DNA of 64,000 bases from Mytilisepta virgata (taxonomy: Eukaryota; Mollusca; Bivalvia; Mytilida; Mytilidae), in NCBI GenBank assembly GCA_028015205.1, contig JAPWFG010000069.1:1-64000 (forward strand), given 5' to 3'. Under the pieces are notes generated by a model that did not search any database, had not been told where the DNA came from, and worked only from the letters and a program-made list of their open reading frames with translations. Made by a program: the position numbers and the translations under genes. Numbering within the stretch: the stretch's first letter is position 1; every line of letters starts with the position of its first letter. Below are positions 11,460-23,286 of this stretch, piece by piece.

Positions 11460-12150
11460 TTAACCAAAATCATGTGCTGCCTCCAAATACATGTACTGAC
11501 TGCTATAACAGCAATAAATTTGAACATTAATTGGGGGTGCTCCAAATTTGGAAGTGCATTCCTATTATAGGCATTATTAAAACATGGGAAAACTTTGCCC
11601 TTCACTGTACGAATCACAATAAATTCATTTCAACAATTTACAAAATCTGCCAGGGCCCTAAGCTTTTCATAGACACCAAATTTATTTCAAAATTATAATC
11701 TTTTTTGAAAACTGGAGCAGCACAAGGAACTGTTGGGTGGATGTTTCGGCCAATGCACGTTTCAGCCAGGACATTTTGGACAAGGACAATTCAGCCAATT
11801 TCTTTTTTAGGGCAGACGTTTTTGCCAATTTTTATTTTAAAGGACAGACCTTTTGGACAATTTTTTTTATGGAGTGCATATCGTGTTACCTAGGACGTAC
11901 ATTGTATGCCAACTATTATATATAGCTATTTTAGTTTATTAAAAGAAAAAGACAGTTTCATTCTTAACATTTAATCAATGTAATTAATAAAGCACTCTAC
12001 TCATTTCAATTAATGCCATATCAATATTATAAATAAAATAAAAAATAGAAAGCACTAATACAAATGAATCAAAAGTCAATTCAAGCAAAAGAAGCCATAC
12101 AAATTTGAGTTATTTTGTAAACTATAAAAAAAAACGCCCAAAAATGTTAA
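11460..12150. other. Non-coding DNA with a short degenerate 'gtttcggcca' repeat
   Basis: Between about 11735 and 11870, phrases such as 'gtttcggcca', 'gtttcagcca', 'attttggacaa' and 'attcagcca' recur irregularly. A related stretch in inverse orientation lies at about 14258-14315, so the two could be ends of one larger element. No gene is visible. Confidence 0.4.
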
Positions 12151-12541
12151 GGATGCTCGCTGGTCATGTTTTGGTCTTTTTGTCAGATTTTCCGAATCCT
12201 CGGGTTTTATCCATTTCTTAAACATGAAATTTTTTGCCCATGAACCCCCACTTTTTCTTTTATAATTCAATCATATATACCTGAAAATGGTATTTGACAA
12301 AATTTTATGAAATGCTTTTTATTTTTTCATACATCTTTGAGAGACTGAAGTTGTCAATGCAAAGACAATGAAAAATCCAGAAAAAACCCATTTCCTGCAA
12401 ATTTTCAAGGCCTTATAGCTCTAAAATGAGCACATGAACCTATATTTTCTTCTTGCTTATTTGTTTACTATTTATATGTTCTCTCAAACCAAAACACCTA
12501 TTTCAAATCCTATTTATTTCCTATTAGACCAGCAATCATCC
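12151..12541 (-). mobile_element. TTAA-type MITE, copy 3
   Basis: 391 bp flanked by perfect TTAA at 12147-12150 and 12542-12545, inverse orientation to copies 1 and 2. Also lacks the fold-back insertion. The minus-strand ORF at 12076-12270 is a shadow of the repeat. Confidence 0.88.
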
Positions 12542-12819
12542 TTAAATAACAATACATAAAAGGTGATGTTTGCCTCTTTTATTTTTGGCCCATTAATCAA
12601 TTGATATTACTGGTAATTACCTTAATCTGAAGTTAATTAATAATAATTATCAGCTTTGAAATTATTTTTTAGCAAGTATAGTCTATCCATTCCTCTAATT
12701 AAAATATCAAGTGGATTCAAAAATATTATTTAAAATCACAAATTTAAAATAATTATTTTCAATTTTAGCTAAAAATTAAAGAATAAGCAAAATTAAAATA
12801 AAAAAAAATTAAATAAAAT

Positions 12820-14170
12820 GCTCCGCTGGGCGCAGCTTGATACGACCGCAGAGGTCGAACCCTGAACAGTTGGGGCAAGTATGGACACAACATTCAAGCT
12901 TGATACAGCACTGAATTTGGTTGATTGATTGATTGTTGCTTAACATCCAGTGGCAAATATTTCATGCATCTTCATGACGAGAACCAGTTCAATTTATCAA
13001 ACAATTCAATTAGGGGTGGGATGGGACACAAAGGGGAACCAATTTTGACTGCCACTGTAAAAGGAGGATGGTTGGGTAGGGTCGGATAATTTAGCCTCCT
13101 GTAGCGGCCATCAGCCTACTCTTTTTTTCGAAAACTACAGAAGGGGTCTTTAGCGTGCAGGGAGTGTGGCATTCTCCAAACACGTTACCCACTATGGTCC
13201 GTGGTCAGGCTTTCCGTATTATGACCTGACAACCCCCCCAACGAGACTGAATTTGGATTGTGAATAAATATTTGACACAGCATAGGTTTCTGACACAGAA
13301 TTAATGTGGTCTAAGAACTTAAAATTTTTTAATTTACCTATTCAAACAATATCAGTATTATTTGTTTTTATATATAAATCAGAAATAACCAATTTAAAAT
13401 TTAAAATTGGGCACACATATCAATTTCTTGCTATTGCGCAATACTGTGCAATTGAAGATTTCTTGCTATTGTGCAATACTGTGCAATTGAAAATTCCCCC
13501 CCCCCCCCAAAAAAAAATAAATAATTTACCCCTTTTTTAGCTTTTGTGCAATACACTATGAAGTTGCACATTGACCCCCCCCCCCCTCCCAAAAAAAAAC
13601 CAAAAAACAATAAAATTTATTGTAACCCCCCTTTTTTTGCTAAAAGAAATTTGAAATTTCCTTTTTAATTTATGAAATATGAAATGAGAAAAAAATTAAA
13701 TGTGTTTGGATTACCTCCCTTAGCCCACCAAGATAATATCATACATTTCTATTTACTTATACTAAAGTTATTGTGCAAAAACCAAGAAAAATGCTTATTT
13801 GGGCCCTTTTTTAGCCCCTAATTCCTAAACTGTTGGGATCAAAACTCCAAAAAATGGTCATAAACCTTGTGTTAAAATTTCATAGATTTCTATTTACTTA
13901 TACTAGAGTTATTGTGCGAAAACCAAGAAAAATGCTTATTGGGCCCTTTTTTGGCCCCTAATTCTTAAACTGTTGGGACCAAAACTCCCAAAATCAATCC
14001 CAACCTTCCTTTTGTGGTCATAAACCTTGTGTTTAAATTTCATAGATTTCTATTAACTTATACTAAAGTTATAGTGCGAAAACCAAATGTCTACAGACTC
14101 CGACGGACGACGACGACGACGACGCCAACGTCATACCAATATACGACCGCAAAAATTTTGCGGTCGTATA
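12820..14170. mobile_element. Hairpin-ended non-autonomous element with internal repeats
   Basis: Begins near 'gctgggcgcagcttgatacg', holds C-runs and repeated 'gtgcaatactgtgcaattg' phrases at 13430-13620, and three diverged direct repeats of about 145 bp ('catttctatttacttatac') from 13740 to 14080. It ends in a GACGACG microsatellite and a perfect 14-bp-stem hairpin, ATACGACCGCAAAA with its complement, at about 14141-14170. A SINE-like insertion (12921-13245) splits it. No protein is encoded. The left boundary is approximate. Confidence 0.65.
12921..13245 (-). mobile_element. SINE-like retroposon with 11-bp target duplication
   Basis: 325 bp flanked by 'actgaatttgg' at 12910-12920 and 13246-13256. 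In the minus sense it ends with 'gttaagcaacaatcaatca', a (CAAT)n tail that resembles the 3' end of the minus-strand LINE family in this window. No tRNA-like boxes were recognised at its 5' end, so it may be a SINE or a 5'-truncated LINE. Confidence 0.82.
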
Positions 14171-14175
14171 AAAAT

Positions 14176-15500
14176 GAAATATAATTAATATTAAAATTAC
14201 TAATTTTGTTTATAGATATTTAGATTATTTATTTGAAAATACAACATGTATAATATTTGGCTGAAACGTCCGTTGTCAAAAATGTCCTAGTCCGAAACAT
14301 CCTACATTCCAAGGAACTATGTTTTATTTTCAGGCATGTTACAAACCAGGATTTCCTGTAATAGTGGTTTTACATCCAAATGACCAAAACAATAACAGTG
14401 ACTGGAAAGTTTCTCATGGAATTAATTGTATCAGGACACAGCTTGTAAAATCTACATGCAATACCAGGGAAACGCTAGTTTGAAAAATGACACATCCAGT
14501 ACGCTTTTTGCATGCCCTGGACATGCGAACATGCTTCAGCAATTTTTACTTCAGTAATATGTGGTACCCCAATCTGGGAAAAGAATATAACTAATGGTCA
14601 ATTAATAATTAAATCATACATATATATAAAGGTCTGACAATCACACTGGTAAATTACTCATGAGTAGTATTTTTTTTCTGTTTATATCTTCATTTTTAAC
14701 TTTTTCATTGACCTTTTCACAATTTGAAAGTCATGGGGACTGATTTTTGAAAGGTGGGAAGGGGTAAGATCAGTAAAAATTGTAAATTTCTGTGAATAGT
14801 GTCACAAACTAAATTATTTCCCCAGAAATATCAAACCAATACATTCTGAAATATTAAAAAATGGAAAACTTTTTTGAAAATAGAAAATTGTGAGTGTTTA
14901 TTTTATGTCAACGGCTTTCCCCAAGATTTTTTGTAGTTATTTAGTGTCATAATTTAATTCGAAATTTTCTACTAACTTGCTAACAGAAAACAGTTATGGA
15001 ACAAGCCAAAACAGGCAAACACCCATTCTTTTTCACTATCATGGTGAGATAACACAACAATTACCTTTGACACCTGTGTACATTAAAAATGTTGTCAATC
15101 TCTGCAGGAGTTATTTCCTGTGCATTAATCTTGTCCCAGGGTAATTCGACACTAATTTAATTAAATGATTAAACAAACTGTACACTCCATAAATTATATT
15201 CAACCTCTCCCATGTGTCTCCTACATTGTTTTCTCTTTTGATGATAAAATTCAAACCGAAGATTCAACAGGATTTAAAAATTAGATAACAAGGAAAATAA
15301 ATGGAAATGGTGACCTTTCAAAAGCGGCATAAAATGTCTTAAATGTATTAAAATACACAAATCGAACAAAACCAAAATATATAATCGTAAAAAAACAACA
15401 TTTTATATTTAGTTTTAAAAGTAAAATAATAAATTTATATAAAATTTATACCAGACATCATGTATTGTTAATAACTGACATGATTCTAACATCAACATAC
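14176..15500. other. Non-coding DNA
   Basis: No gene, RNA or clear repeat seen apart from the inverted 'ggctgaaacgtcc' stretch at about 14258-14315 noted with 11735-11870. Confidence 0.45.
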
Positions 15501-15503
15501 TTA

Positions 15504-15836
15504 GGGACGAGATCAAATGTTCAATGTAGGATAAAAAACTTAATTCACATAGTTTTTTCACTGACCCCCCCCCACCCCTCCTCTTAACTTAATTTGGGAA
15601 AAATTGATTGACCAATATGGGCATATGCTTTGAGAGTATACTTTTTGTATCATGGGTCCTGATTTTCCTCAACAATGTATGTTCGTTCTGTATATCGACT
15701 CGGACATCACTTGAATCCATATTTTTCAATCTGAAAATCTATGTTGGATAACAAAAACTTGTAGCGATTTTTACCCCCACCCCCAAACTATTTGAATTAA
15801 GTTTTTTATCCTACTTTGAACTTTTGATCTCGCCCC
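15504..15836. mobile_element. Harbinger-like MITE with about 45-bp inverted ends
   Basis: The left end GGGACGAGATCAAA and the inward-read right end GGGGCGAGATCAAA continue as inverted repeats through 'ggataaaaaacttaattca'. The flanks are TTA on both sides (15501-15503 and 15837-15839), matching the 3-bp TWA target of PIF/Harbinger elements. About 333 bp, non-coding. Confidence 0.75.
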
Positions 15837-15839
15837 TTA

Positions 15840-16852
15840 AGCTGTTCTGATTTATTTGTTAAGGATTTCTCCTATCCCGTTTGGAATCGATCTGTTTATT
15901 TAATATTTCTGATTCATTCAGATTCTGGTACAAAAAATGTATATTTTTCTAAAGGAAGAGAAAGCGTGTGATTGATTTAGATTAAAATTTTGCTTTCAGT
16001 TGTTTCAGATATGATCGATCTTTTTGGGGTATATGACAGATGTTATGGAATGCAAGAGCTTACCAACGAAACTTTTTATGCTCCTTTTCCTGTTCAATCT
16101 TGAAACAGAAATGGCTGAATAAACCATGGCTCTGAAAATTTGAGGCTTGCGGACCTCCACACTTAAATAAGTAATGATAATCCCAGGATCTATTTTTTCT
16201 TTTGGACCACACTAATTTTGCATATATAAATTCTAATCACAAGCCCAACAGTCCAGGCCAGAAAAATCAACCGCAGACTTGTAAAATCTTGTAATCAAAA
16301 AGTCAAGATAGGCCTGTAAAATATTTTCTGACGATCTTGACTTTGGGGATTATGTCGTACCATCAAATCATACTGGTCCAAATTCGTATCGGTCATTATT
16401 GAAAACTTTCGATTGTTCATTTATTGTCACCTGTGCACTTTTTACAAGATGAAATTAAGGCTGTCATATGATTTTGATGGTGTCTATTGACATTTAAGGA
16501 ATTGTTTTTAATGCAGTCTTCACAAAAAACTTTGTATTTGACAGAAAACATGCAAAGCAAAAATCTAACCGCCAAAAATGGATAAAATCTATCAAACATG
16601 CTAAACAAAAGTTTCCTTGCTTTTCAGGATTGAAGAATAAAATAAATATATATGTGCCCAATGATGTAAGTATTTAGTAAATAGAAATAAATTTGTATAT
16701 TGTTGACATATAAAACTCTAACGATAGAGTAGATGAAACACTATCTCTCAGTACTTCATAAACACAAAAGTGGACACACTACATGTCTCCCTGAATATGT
16801 ACATGGACACAGAATAATGATTATCTGATACCCGACATTTTGCAAAAGAAAT
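15840..16852. other. Non-coding DNA
   Basis: No supportable feature. The left end of the following array element probably lies here but was not located. Confidence 0.4.
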
Positions 16853-18182
16853 TAGGTCAAGGTCAAAAGGCAGGTGTAATACCAACATGTACGCACTAAG
16901 AACAGTACATATTGACCAAATATGGTTGGTCTAGGTATTAAAGTTCCCGAGAAATAGACATAATCTCGAAAATGTGACAAAGTCATCAAGCATGCAATTT
17001 AGGTCAAAGTCCAGTGACAGGTGTCACACTTGCATGTAGCCACTAAGAACTATCTATAGACCAAACACGGATGGGTCTAGGTATTAGTTGCTGAAAAAAG
17101 GATTTGGATGAAAGTCATTCAACAATGAAATTGAGGTCAAGGTCCAGAGACAAGTGTCAGACTGGCATGTTCCCACCAAGAACTGTCAATGGACCAAATA
17201 CAGCAGATCTAGGCATTACAGTTCTTTAAAAATGGATTTAATCAAGAAACTTGGATGAAAGTCATTCAACCATGAAACCGAGGTCAAGGTCCAGAGACAA
17301 GTGTCACACTGGCATAAACCCACCAAGAACTATCAATAAACCAAATACAGTGGGGATAGGTACTACAGTTTCTGAGAAATGGACTTAACCATGAAAAAGT
17401 GAGAAAGTCACTCAAAGATGAAATTGAGGTCAAGGTCTCAAGCCAGGTGCCAGACTGGCATGTATCCACCAAGAACTATTTATAGACCAAATATGGTTGG
17501 CCTAGGTATTACAGTTTCTGAGAAATGGACTTAACCATGAAAAAGTGACTAAGTTAGTCAAGCATGAAATTGAGGTCAAGGTCCCAAGCCAGGTGTCAGA
17601 CTGACATGTACCCACCAAGAACTATCTATTGACCAAATATGGTGGGTCTAGGTATTCTTGTTTCTGAGTAATGGACTTAACCACGAAAATGTGATGCAGG
17701 TCACTCAACCATGAAATTGAGGTCAAGGTTAAAAGGCAGGTGTCAGAATAACATGTATCGACCAAGAACTATCTATTGACCAAATACGGTGGGTCTAGGT
17801 ATAACAGTCTCTGAGAAATGGACTTAACCACGAAAAAGTGATAAAGCCACCCGAGCATGAAATTGAGGTCAAGGTCCCAAGCCAGGTGACAGACTGGCAT
17901 TTACCCACTAAGAACTATCTATAGACCAAATATGGTTGGTCTAGGTATTACAGTTGCTGAGAAATGGATTTAACCACGAAACTTGGATGCAGATTTTAAA
18001 TTCATGTTTATGAAGTCAGTGAACCACGAAAATGAGGTCAGGGTCACAAGACAAGTATACTGCGGCAAACCTTATATGATAAGCTACCTTGTGGACCATA
18101 AAGCATAATTGTAGGTATTACATGTGCAGAGTTATTAAAGTTTCACAAAAATTTACGCCACTGCCGCAGGCGAGACAAAAAC
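16853..18182 (-). mobile_element. 147-bp tandem array with hairpin-element-type end
   Basis: The landmark 'gaggtcaaggtc' (or 'taggtcaa') recurs at 16853, 17000, 17133, 17280, 17426, 17572, 17719, 17865 and 18034, so the unit is 146-147 bp with indels. The right end reads CAGGCGAGAC, the same as the element at 34474-35648. The reverse complement of the unit aligns with the 147-bp unit there (shared GACCTTGACCTCA, TTTCATGGTT, ATATTTGGT and TACATGTC). Same family, opposite orientation. Non-coding. Confidence 0.8.
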
Positions 18183-19639
18183 TACCATCAACCTGAACTT
18201 GGATTCTAATATTAAAATTCTATAAAGAAATTCAAAGTCGATGACCTATGACCTCAAGGTCACAGCATCTGTTTCGCATCAAAATGCTGATGTTCATATC
18301 ACAAGCTATCCATGTACAAAGTTTCAGGATGATACCATAACCTCTTCATAAACAAGAAATCTATGATTACAAATTTATATAAAACTTACAAATGATGTTT
18401 CTTAGTCACCATTTTAAAATGTTTTCATGTAACTGCCAGATTTAAAAAAAGATTCTGTTGCCAGAAATATCACCATCTTTAAAATTCTGATTGTATAAAA
18501 AAATCACATTTTGTTGCATTTGCAAAGCCCAGCGCAGTACCTGCCATTGCCAATGTGGTTGCAAAATTTTATATGAATATGGACATGTACTCAAATATAA
18601 AAAAAAGCCCCTGCATTTACTAATTAAATTGTTTACAATTGTCTATGTAAGAAATAGTGCTACTAAAATTTAAATATTGATATCTGAAATCTATTTTTCA
18701 GTATCAAACAACAAAAATAATTTAACCATGCACCATTTCATATCACTAAACTCGGGTGTTCTTTAGCAAAAATTTAGATTTCAGATATAAAAAAATCTAG
18801 ATAACTTCCACTTTATTTTACCGCAAAAATAACATGCAATTCATTTCATCTAGAACTTTCATTCTATATATATATATGTGCAGAAGAAGCAAAATCGAGA
18901 AATAAAACTGTTTCTATAATTTTCTGTCACAATGCATATATTTTTGTAAAATTCATAAAGATGAAATGTAAAATAGTTCTTCAAAACATGCCAAAGATAT
19001 CTGAAACATTGAACTGACTATAGCAAAAGTATAGCTGGAGTGTATTTCATCAATCAGTGTACTATATATACACCAATCAATCCAAATTCTAATTGATGCA
19101 AAATTAACAGGAAGTTTTTCAAAGACAAAATACCTCCAAAAACATGAATAAACTGTAAAAATGAACGTTGTAGTTATGATAGAAACTGATTTTTGTAAGT
19201 AAAACCGCTTCTCTATAGTTTGTAATGATAATTTTGATGAAAATTTAGTTGGTAGAGCACACTTTCCATTTTTTCCGCCCATATGCATTTTAAAACAACG
19301 AATTGAACCTTGTCATCATTACAAGACACCTCTACTTATAATAAACGAGTAAACTACACATACCAAATTACAATATTTTGATTAATTTTAGGTGCATTTT
19401 GCATTTGTAACTGATGTCGACGCTTTTCTAGAGCTGCTGACAAAGGGAAGCAACAAAGGAAGTAAACAGTTTGTTATAAATAAAAACCAAATACGGACAA
19501 GTTTCCGGAAATTGATTTCCTTTTCGTTATAGGCCTGGATCTGGAGGTTTAATTTCATTTTAGGACTGAATATGAATATATTGAGATGCCGGAAAAAAAT
19601 TACATATTATTATGTGTCACGAAGATTAGAATGTAAGAA
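18183..19639. other. Non-coding DNA
   Basis: Begins with a short piece resembling other dispersed bivalve repeats ('atgacctcaaggtcacag' near 18248). The ORFs at 18491-18673 and 18953-19288 show no domain and are probably chance. Confidence 0.4.
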
Positions 19640-20690
19640 TCCGAAAGAAACATCTTGCTAGATAGTGGAGAAAATTTAATCAAAATAAGATCTACATAAG
19701 AAGAATTCTGTCAAAAACTAAATGCTGTTGATTTGTCTGAATTATATTTATGTAGAGAAGTAAATGGAACTTGGATAAGATTCAAAGATATTTTCACTTC
19801 AATTTTAAATGAAGTAGCTCCAAAAAGAGATATCAAGGTAGAAAAAACATCTGAAATTATTGAGCTTATTCAAAAAAGAGATCAGCTTTTGAATATGTAT
19901 AAGAAAACAAATAACAAACATTTTTATAACGATTATTGTAAATGCAGAAATAAAACCCAGCGGGAGGTAAACTAAGCTAAGTCGTCATATTTTAAAAATA
20001 AAATAGAATAAAATAAAAATAACCCTAAAAATATCTGGAAACAGTTTAAAAGTATGAGTTACAGTACTAAAGAGAAGGAGAAATGTAAATTTGTACTTAA
20101 TATAGATAATGAGAACTGTCATGACTCCAATACGGTGGCTAACTATTTTAATAAATTTTTTACAACTATAGCTGCTAATTTGGTATCTAAATTATCGCCA
20201 GTTCCTAAAGTGTTTGATATTAACACAGACATTTTAATTTTTTTTTATAATATTGTTAGATGTAATGATTTGAGTATTAAACTAAAACCTGTGACTGAAT
20301 ATTATATACTTAAACAGTTACAACAAATCAATCCAAGTAAAAGTACTGGATTAGTTAAACCATGTTCATAATATCTATTAGCATCATTGTCCTAGTTATA
20401 TGTATACAAATTTTACAAAGGTGAGATATTGTCATAATCATTTTACAAGAAATAGTGAATATAACTTCTGGGTTCCACCAGTGAAGTGTCAACAAAAATA
20501 TACTTTTTATTATAATGGTATAGAAGATAGGAATATGTTACCAAATAATGTTAAAAAAAAACAAAAATAATAAACGAATTCAAAATTAGCGTTAACGAGT
20601 ACTTGACCAAAAGTTATAGTGCGGCTTCATCTGACTGCTTTTTATATTATTAATTTTGTTTTTTTATTTAAGTTTTATGTCAGACTTATT
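19640..20690 (+). pseudogene. Non-LTR retrotransposon remnant (CR1/L2-like), internally deleted
   Basis: Translation across stops gives the linker before an RT domain: 'RFKDIFTSILNEVAPKR', 'NNPKNIWKQFKS', 'NYFNKFFTTIAANLVSKL' and 'LKQLQQINPSKSTGL', typical of CR1/L2/Rex-type ORF2. The frame breaks near 19975 and ends at 20371. From about 20395 a short C-terminal stretch follows ('FTRNSEYNFWVPPV', 'TFYYNGIEDRNMLPNNVK'), as found at the end of such proteins. Endonuclease and the catalytic RT core are missing. Confidence 0.75.
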
Positions 20691-21199
20691 TGTGTGTTAT
20701 CATTTTTGTATGTCGAAACTATAAGCGGTTTACATGAAGGGATCCCATTGGAAACAAGCTTCAGAGCTTTATGGGTTATCCCTAATAAAATATAAGCTGA
20801 TTTTTTTTCCGTACACAAAAGATACTATACTCACCAAATGCTCTATTTTTAGTTTATATGTATCGTATGTTGTCATGGTTGTGTATTGTAAAACTATACG
20901 TTTCCAGGATATTTGAAAAGGGGGGGGGGGGGGGGGCGTATAATAAAACTTTCGCGTAGCGAAGCGAGGCGAAAATTTTTTTGGACCTTTTTTTTGGTAA
21001 AAAAAACATAAAATAATTGTGAAATGCACTAATGTAACGGTTCCTGACTTGGAGCATGTATATTTTAGAGTATGTGTTTAATTAATGAATATGATAAAGT
21101 GCCATATTCAATACAATATAAGCAGATTATATATTTTTTTTGAAAGGGGGGGGGGGGCGTACGCCTATTACGCCCTCACCTGGACCCGCCCCTGATAAT
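20691..21199. other. Non-coding DNA with G-runs
   Basis: Two poly-G stretches lie at about 20921-20937 and 21147-21156 beside 'gcgta' phrases, possibly edges of degraded elements. No gene was seen. Confidence 0.4.
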
Positions 21200-21203
21200 T
21201 ATA

Positions 21204-21970
21204 CCCCCCGCAAACAAAGTTTGGGGGGTATATAGGAATCACCTTGTCCGTCCGTCTGTCTGTCTGTCCGTCTGTCCATATATCTTGTAAGCGCAACTCC
21301 TCCTAGACCGCTCAATGGATTTCAACGAAACTTTACAGAAAGGAAGTACATCATCCAAAGATGTGCATGAAGAAAAATCTTTGCTTTCCGATATCACTCA
21401 AGGGAGATAATTGGACTTCTATTTTTTTTTTGGCTTATACATTATATATGAACCTCGTAAGCGCAACTCCTCCTAGACCGCTCAATGGATTTCAACGAAA
21501 CTTTACAGAAAGGAAGTACATCATCCAAAGATGTGCATGAAGAAAAATCTTTGCTTTCCGATATCACACAAGGGAGATAATCTGACTTCTATTTTTTTTG
21601 GCTTATACATTATATATGAACCTCGTAAGCGCAACTCCTCCTAGACCGCTCAATAGATTTCAGCGAAACTTTACAGAAAGGAAGTACATCATCTAGTGAT
21701 GTGCATGAAGAAAAATCTTTGCTTTCCGATATCACACAAGGGAGATAATTGGACTTCTATTTTTTTTTGCTTATACATTATATATGAACCTCGTAAGCGC
21801 AACTCCTCCTAGACCGCTCAATGGATTTCAACGAAACTTTACAGAAAGGAAGTACATCATCCAAAGATGTGCATGAAGAAAAATATTTGCTTTCCGATAT
21901 CACACAAGGGAGATAATTGGACTTCAAAGCGGGTGGTATCCTTTGTGAGCTTTGCTCACAGTACATCTAG
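21204..21970 (+). mobile_element. Hairpin-ended element with four units of about 168 bp
   Basis: The left end folds (ATACCCCCC... with GGGGGGTAT), followed by a GTCC/GTCT microsatellite (21247-21278). 'gtaagcgcaactcctcctag' recurs at 21287, 21457, 21625 and 21793. The right end has a TGTGAGC-TTT-GCTCACA hairpin at about 21936-21953. Non-coding, and the minus ORF at 21778-21966 is a shadow. Confidence 0.78.
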
Positions 21971-22463
21971 TTATTATTTGGAAACGGGTCAATGTCCGGA
22001 AGCGGTACTCTCAAATTGATAATCATGTGTACGTGATTTTAACGCTAGAACTGGTACCTTATCTGATTATACTTTACATGATGATGATCTGCTGAATTTT
22101 GATAATATTAATAGTCTTACTGAACATATGTAGGATTTTCAAAAACTTATTTCGCAAAATGTGCCCTTGGAAAGATCAAGTGAAGATCATATGGTCGTAT
22201 TAATTCTTATGTTTACAAACTTATAAAGCTATGTAAAAACAATGATTTATATATTGCAAATGGAAGAGTTTGTAAAGATGTTGGTGTAGGTGAATCTACA
22301 TGTAGCGAAACCAGTCTTATATATGTAAACGAAAATTTTATCACGGCCGCTAAAAAATCCTATGGTAGTCGAAATATAGGCAACTTTCCCAAACGAAACT
22401 TTGGTAAACCATCGGAAAAACGGAAAAAATTTCATAATACGAAGAAAAAACATACGGAATGTA

Positions 22464-22732
22464 TTTATTTATTTATTTAGTTGGGGTTTAACGCCGTTTT
22501 CAGCACATTTTGGCCATTTCGAGGCGGCCAGTTTTTATTGGTGGAGGAAGCCGGAGTACCCGGAGAGAACCACCGACCTTCGGTAGGAAAATTGGCAATC
22601 CTTGTCAATTAAGATCGGAGTCGAACACACCCCGCCAAAGGTGAGATTCGAACTCACAACCCCAGCGTTGACAGGCTAGTGATCAGTAGTAGTCATGATG
22701 AACTACCTAGACCACTCGGCCACCGATGCCCC
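22464..22732 (-). mobile_element. Complete tRNA-derived SINE with 13-bp target duplication
   Basis: 269 bp flanked by 'catacggaatgta' at 22451-22463 and 22733-22745. In the minus sense it starts with a tRNA-like head: A-box-like 'GTGGCCGAGTGGTCT' and B-box-like 'GAGTTCGAATCTC'. The head resembles a tRNA-Ser/Leu and is expected to act as an internal RNA polymerase III promoter. The body contains 'ccggcttcctccacca' and the tail 'ggcgttaaaccccaac' plus (AAAT)n. Not a functional tRNA gene. Confidence 0.9.
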
Positions 22733-23286
22733 CATACGGAATGTAAATCAGAGAGAACTCGAATTGAGTTGAAATATGCTAGTAAAGCATATAAATCCGA
22801 AATAAACAAATGTTTTCCAGAGTTTCAGTCTAAATTTGAAAACGATCTGCGTGAAAAATATGAGAATGAACCGAAAGATGTATGGAAAATTCTAAATAAT
22901 CTAAATAAATCAGCTGGAAATGATACAGGTATATCAATTGATGAGTTATATGATTACTTTAAAAATATACAGATGTTGAAATAATGATGAGAGTGAAAAT
23001 TTTGAAATTCTTGTATGTAACATTGAATTAGTAAATGAAATTTTAAATGGAGCAATATCTGAGGATAAAATTTTATCTGTGGTTAAAGAATTAAAAAATA
23101 ATAAAGCTCCAGGTTTTGACAATATCGTAAACGAATACATTAAATATACGATTCAATTATTTTTGCCATTATATTTAAAATTATTCAATAAAATTTAGGA
23201 TACTGATATTATTCCTGAAACATGGACTTTGGGCATTATCCTACCAATTTACAAAAATAAAGGTGACCCATAATCCTGACTCATAT

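Noticed and set aside
16853..18050. Regularly spaced repeats as a CRISPR array
   Set aside because: The whole 147-bp unit repeats with no unique spacers, and the window is eukaryotic.
18953..19288. 111-codon minus ORF with hydrophobic content
   Set aside because: No recognisable motif. Chance ORFs of this size are expected in this much AT-rich DNA.
22621..22732. tRNA-Ser/Leu-like sequence as a functional tRNA gene
   Set aside because: It is the head of a complete SINE with target duplications. The middle does not form a normal anticodon arm.
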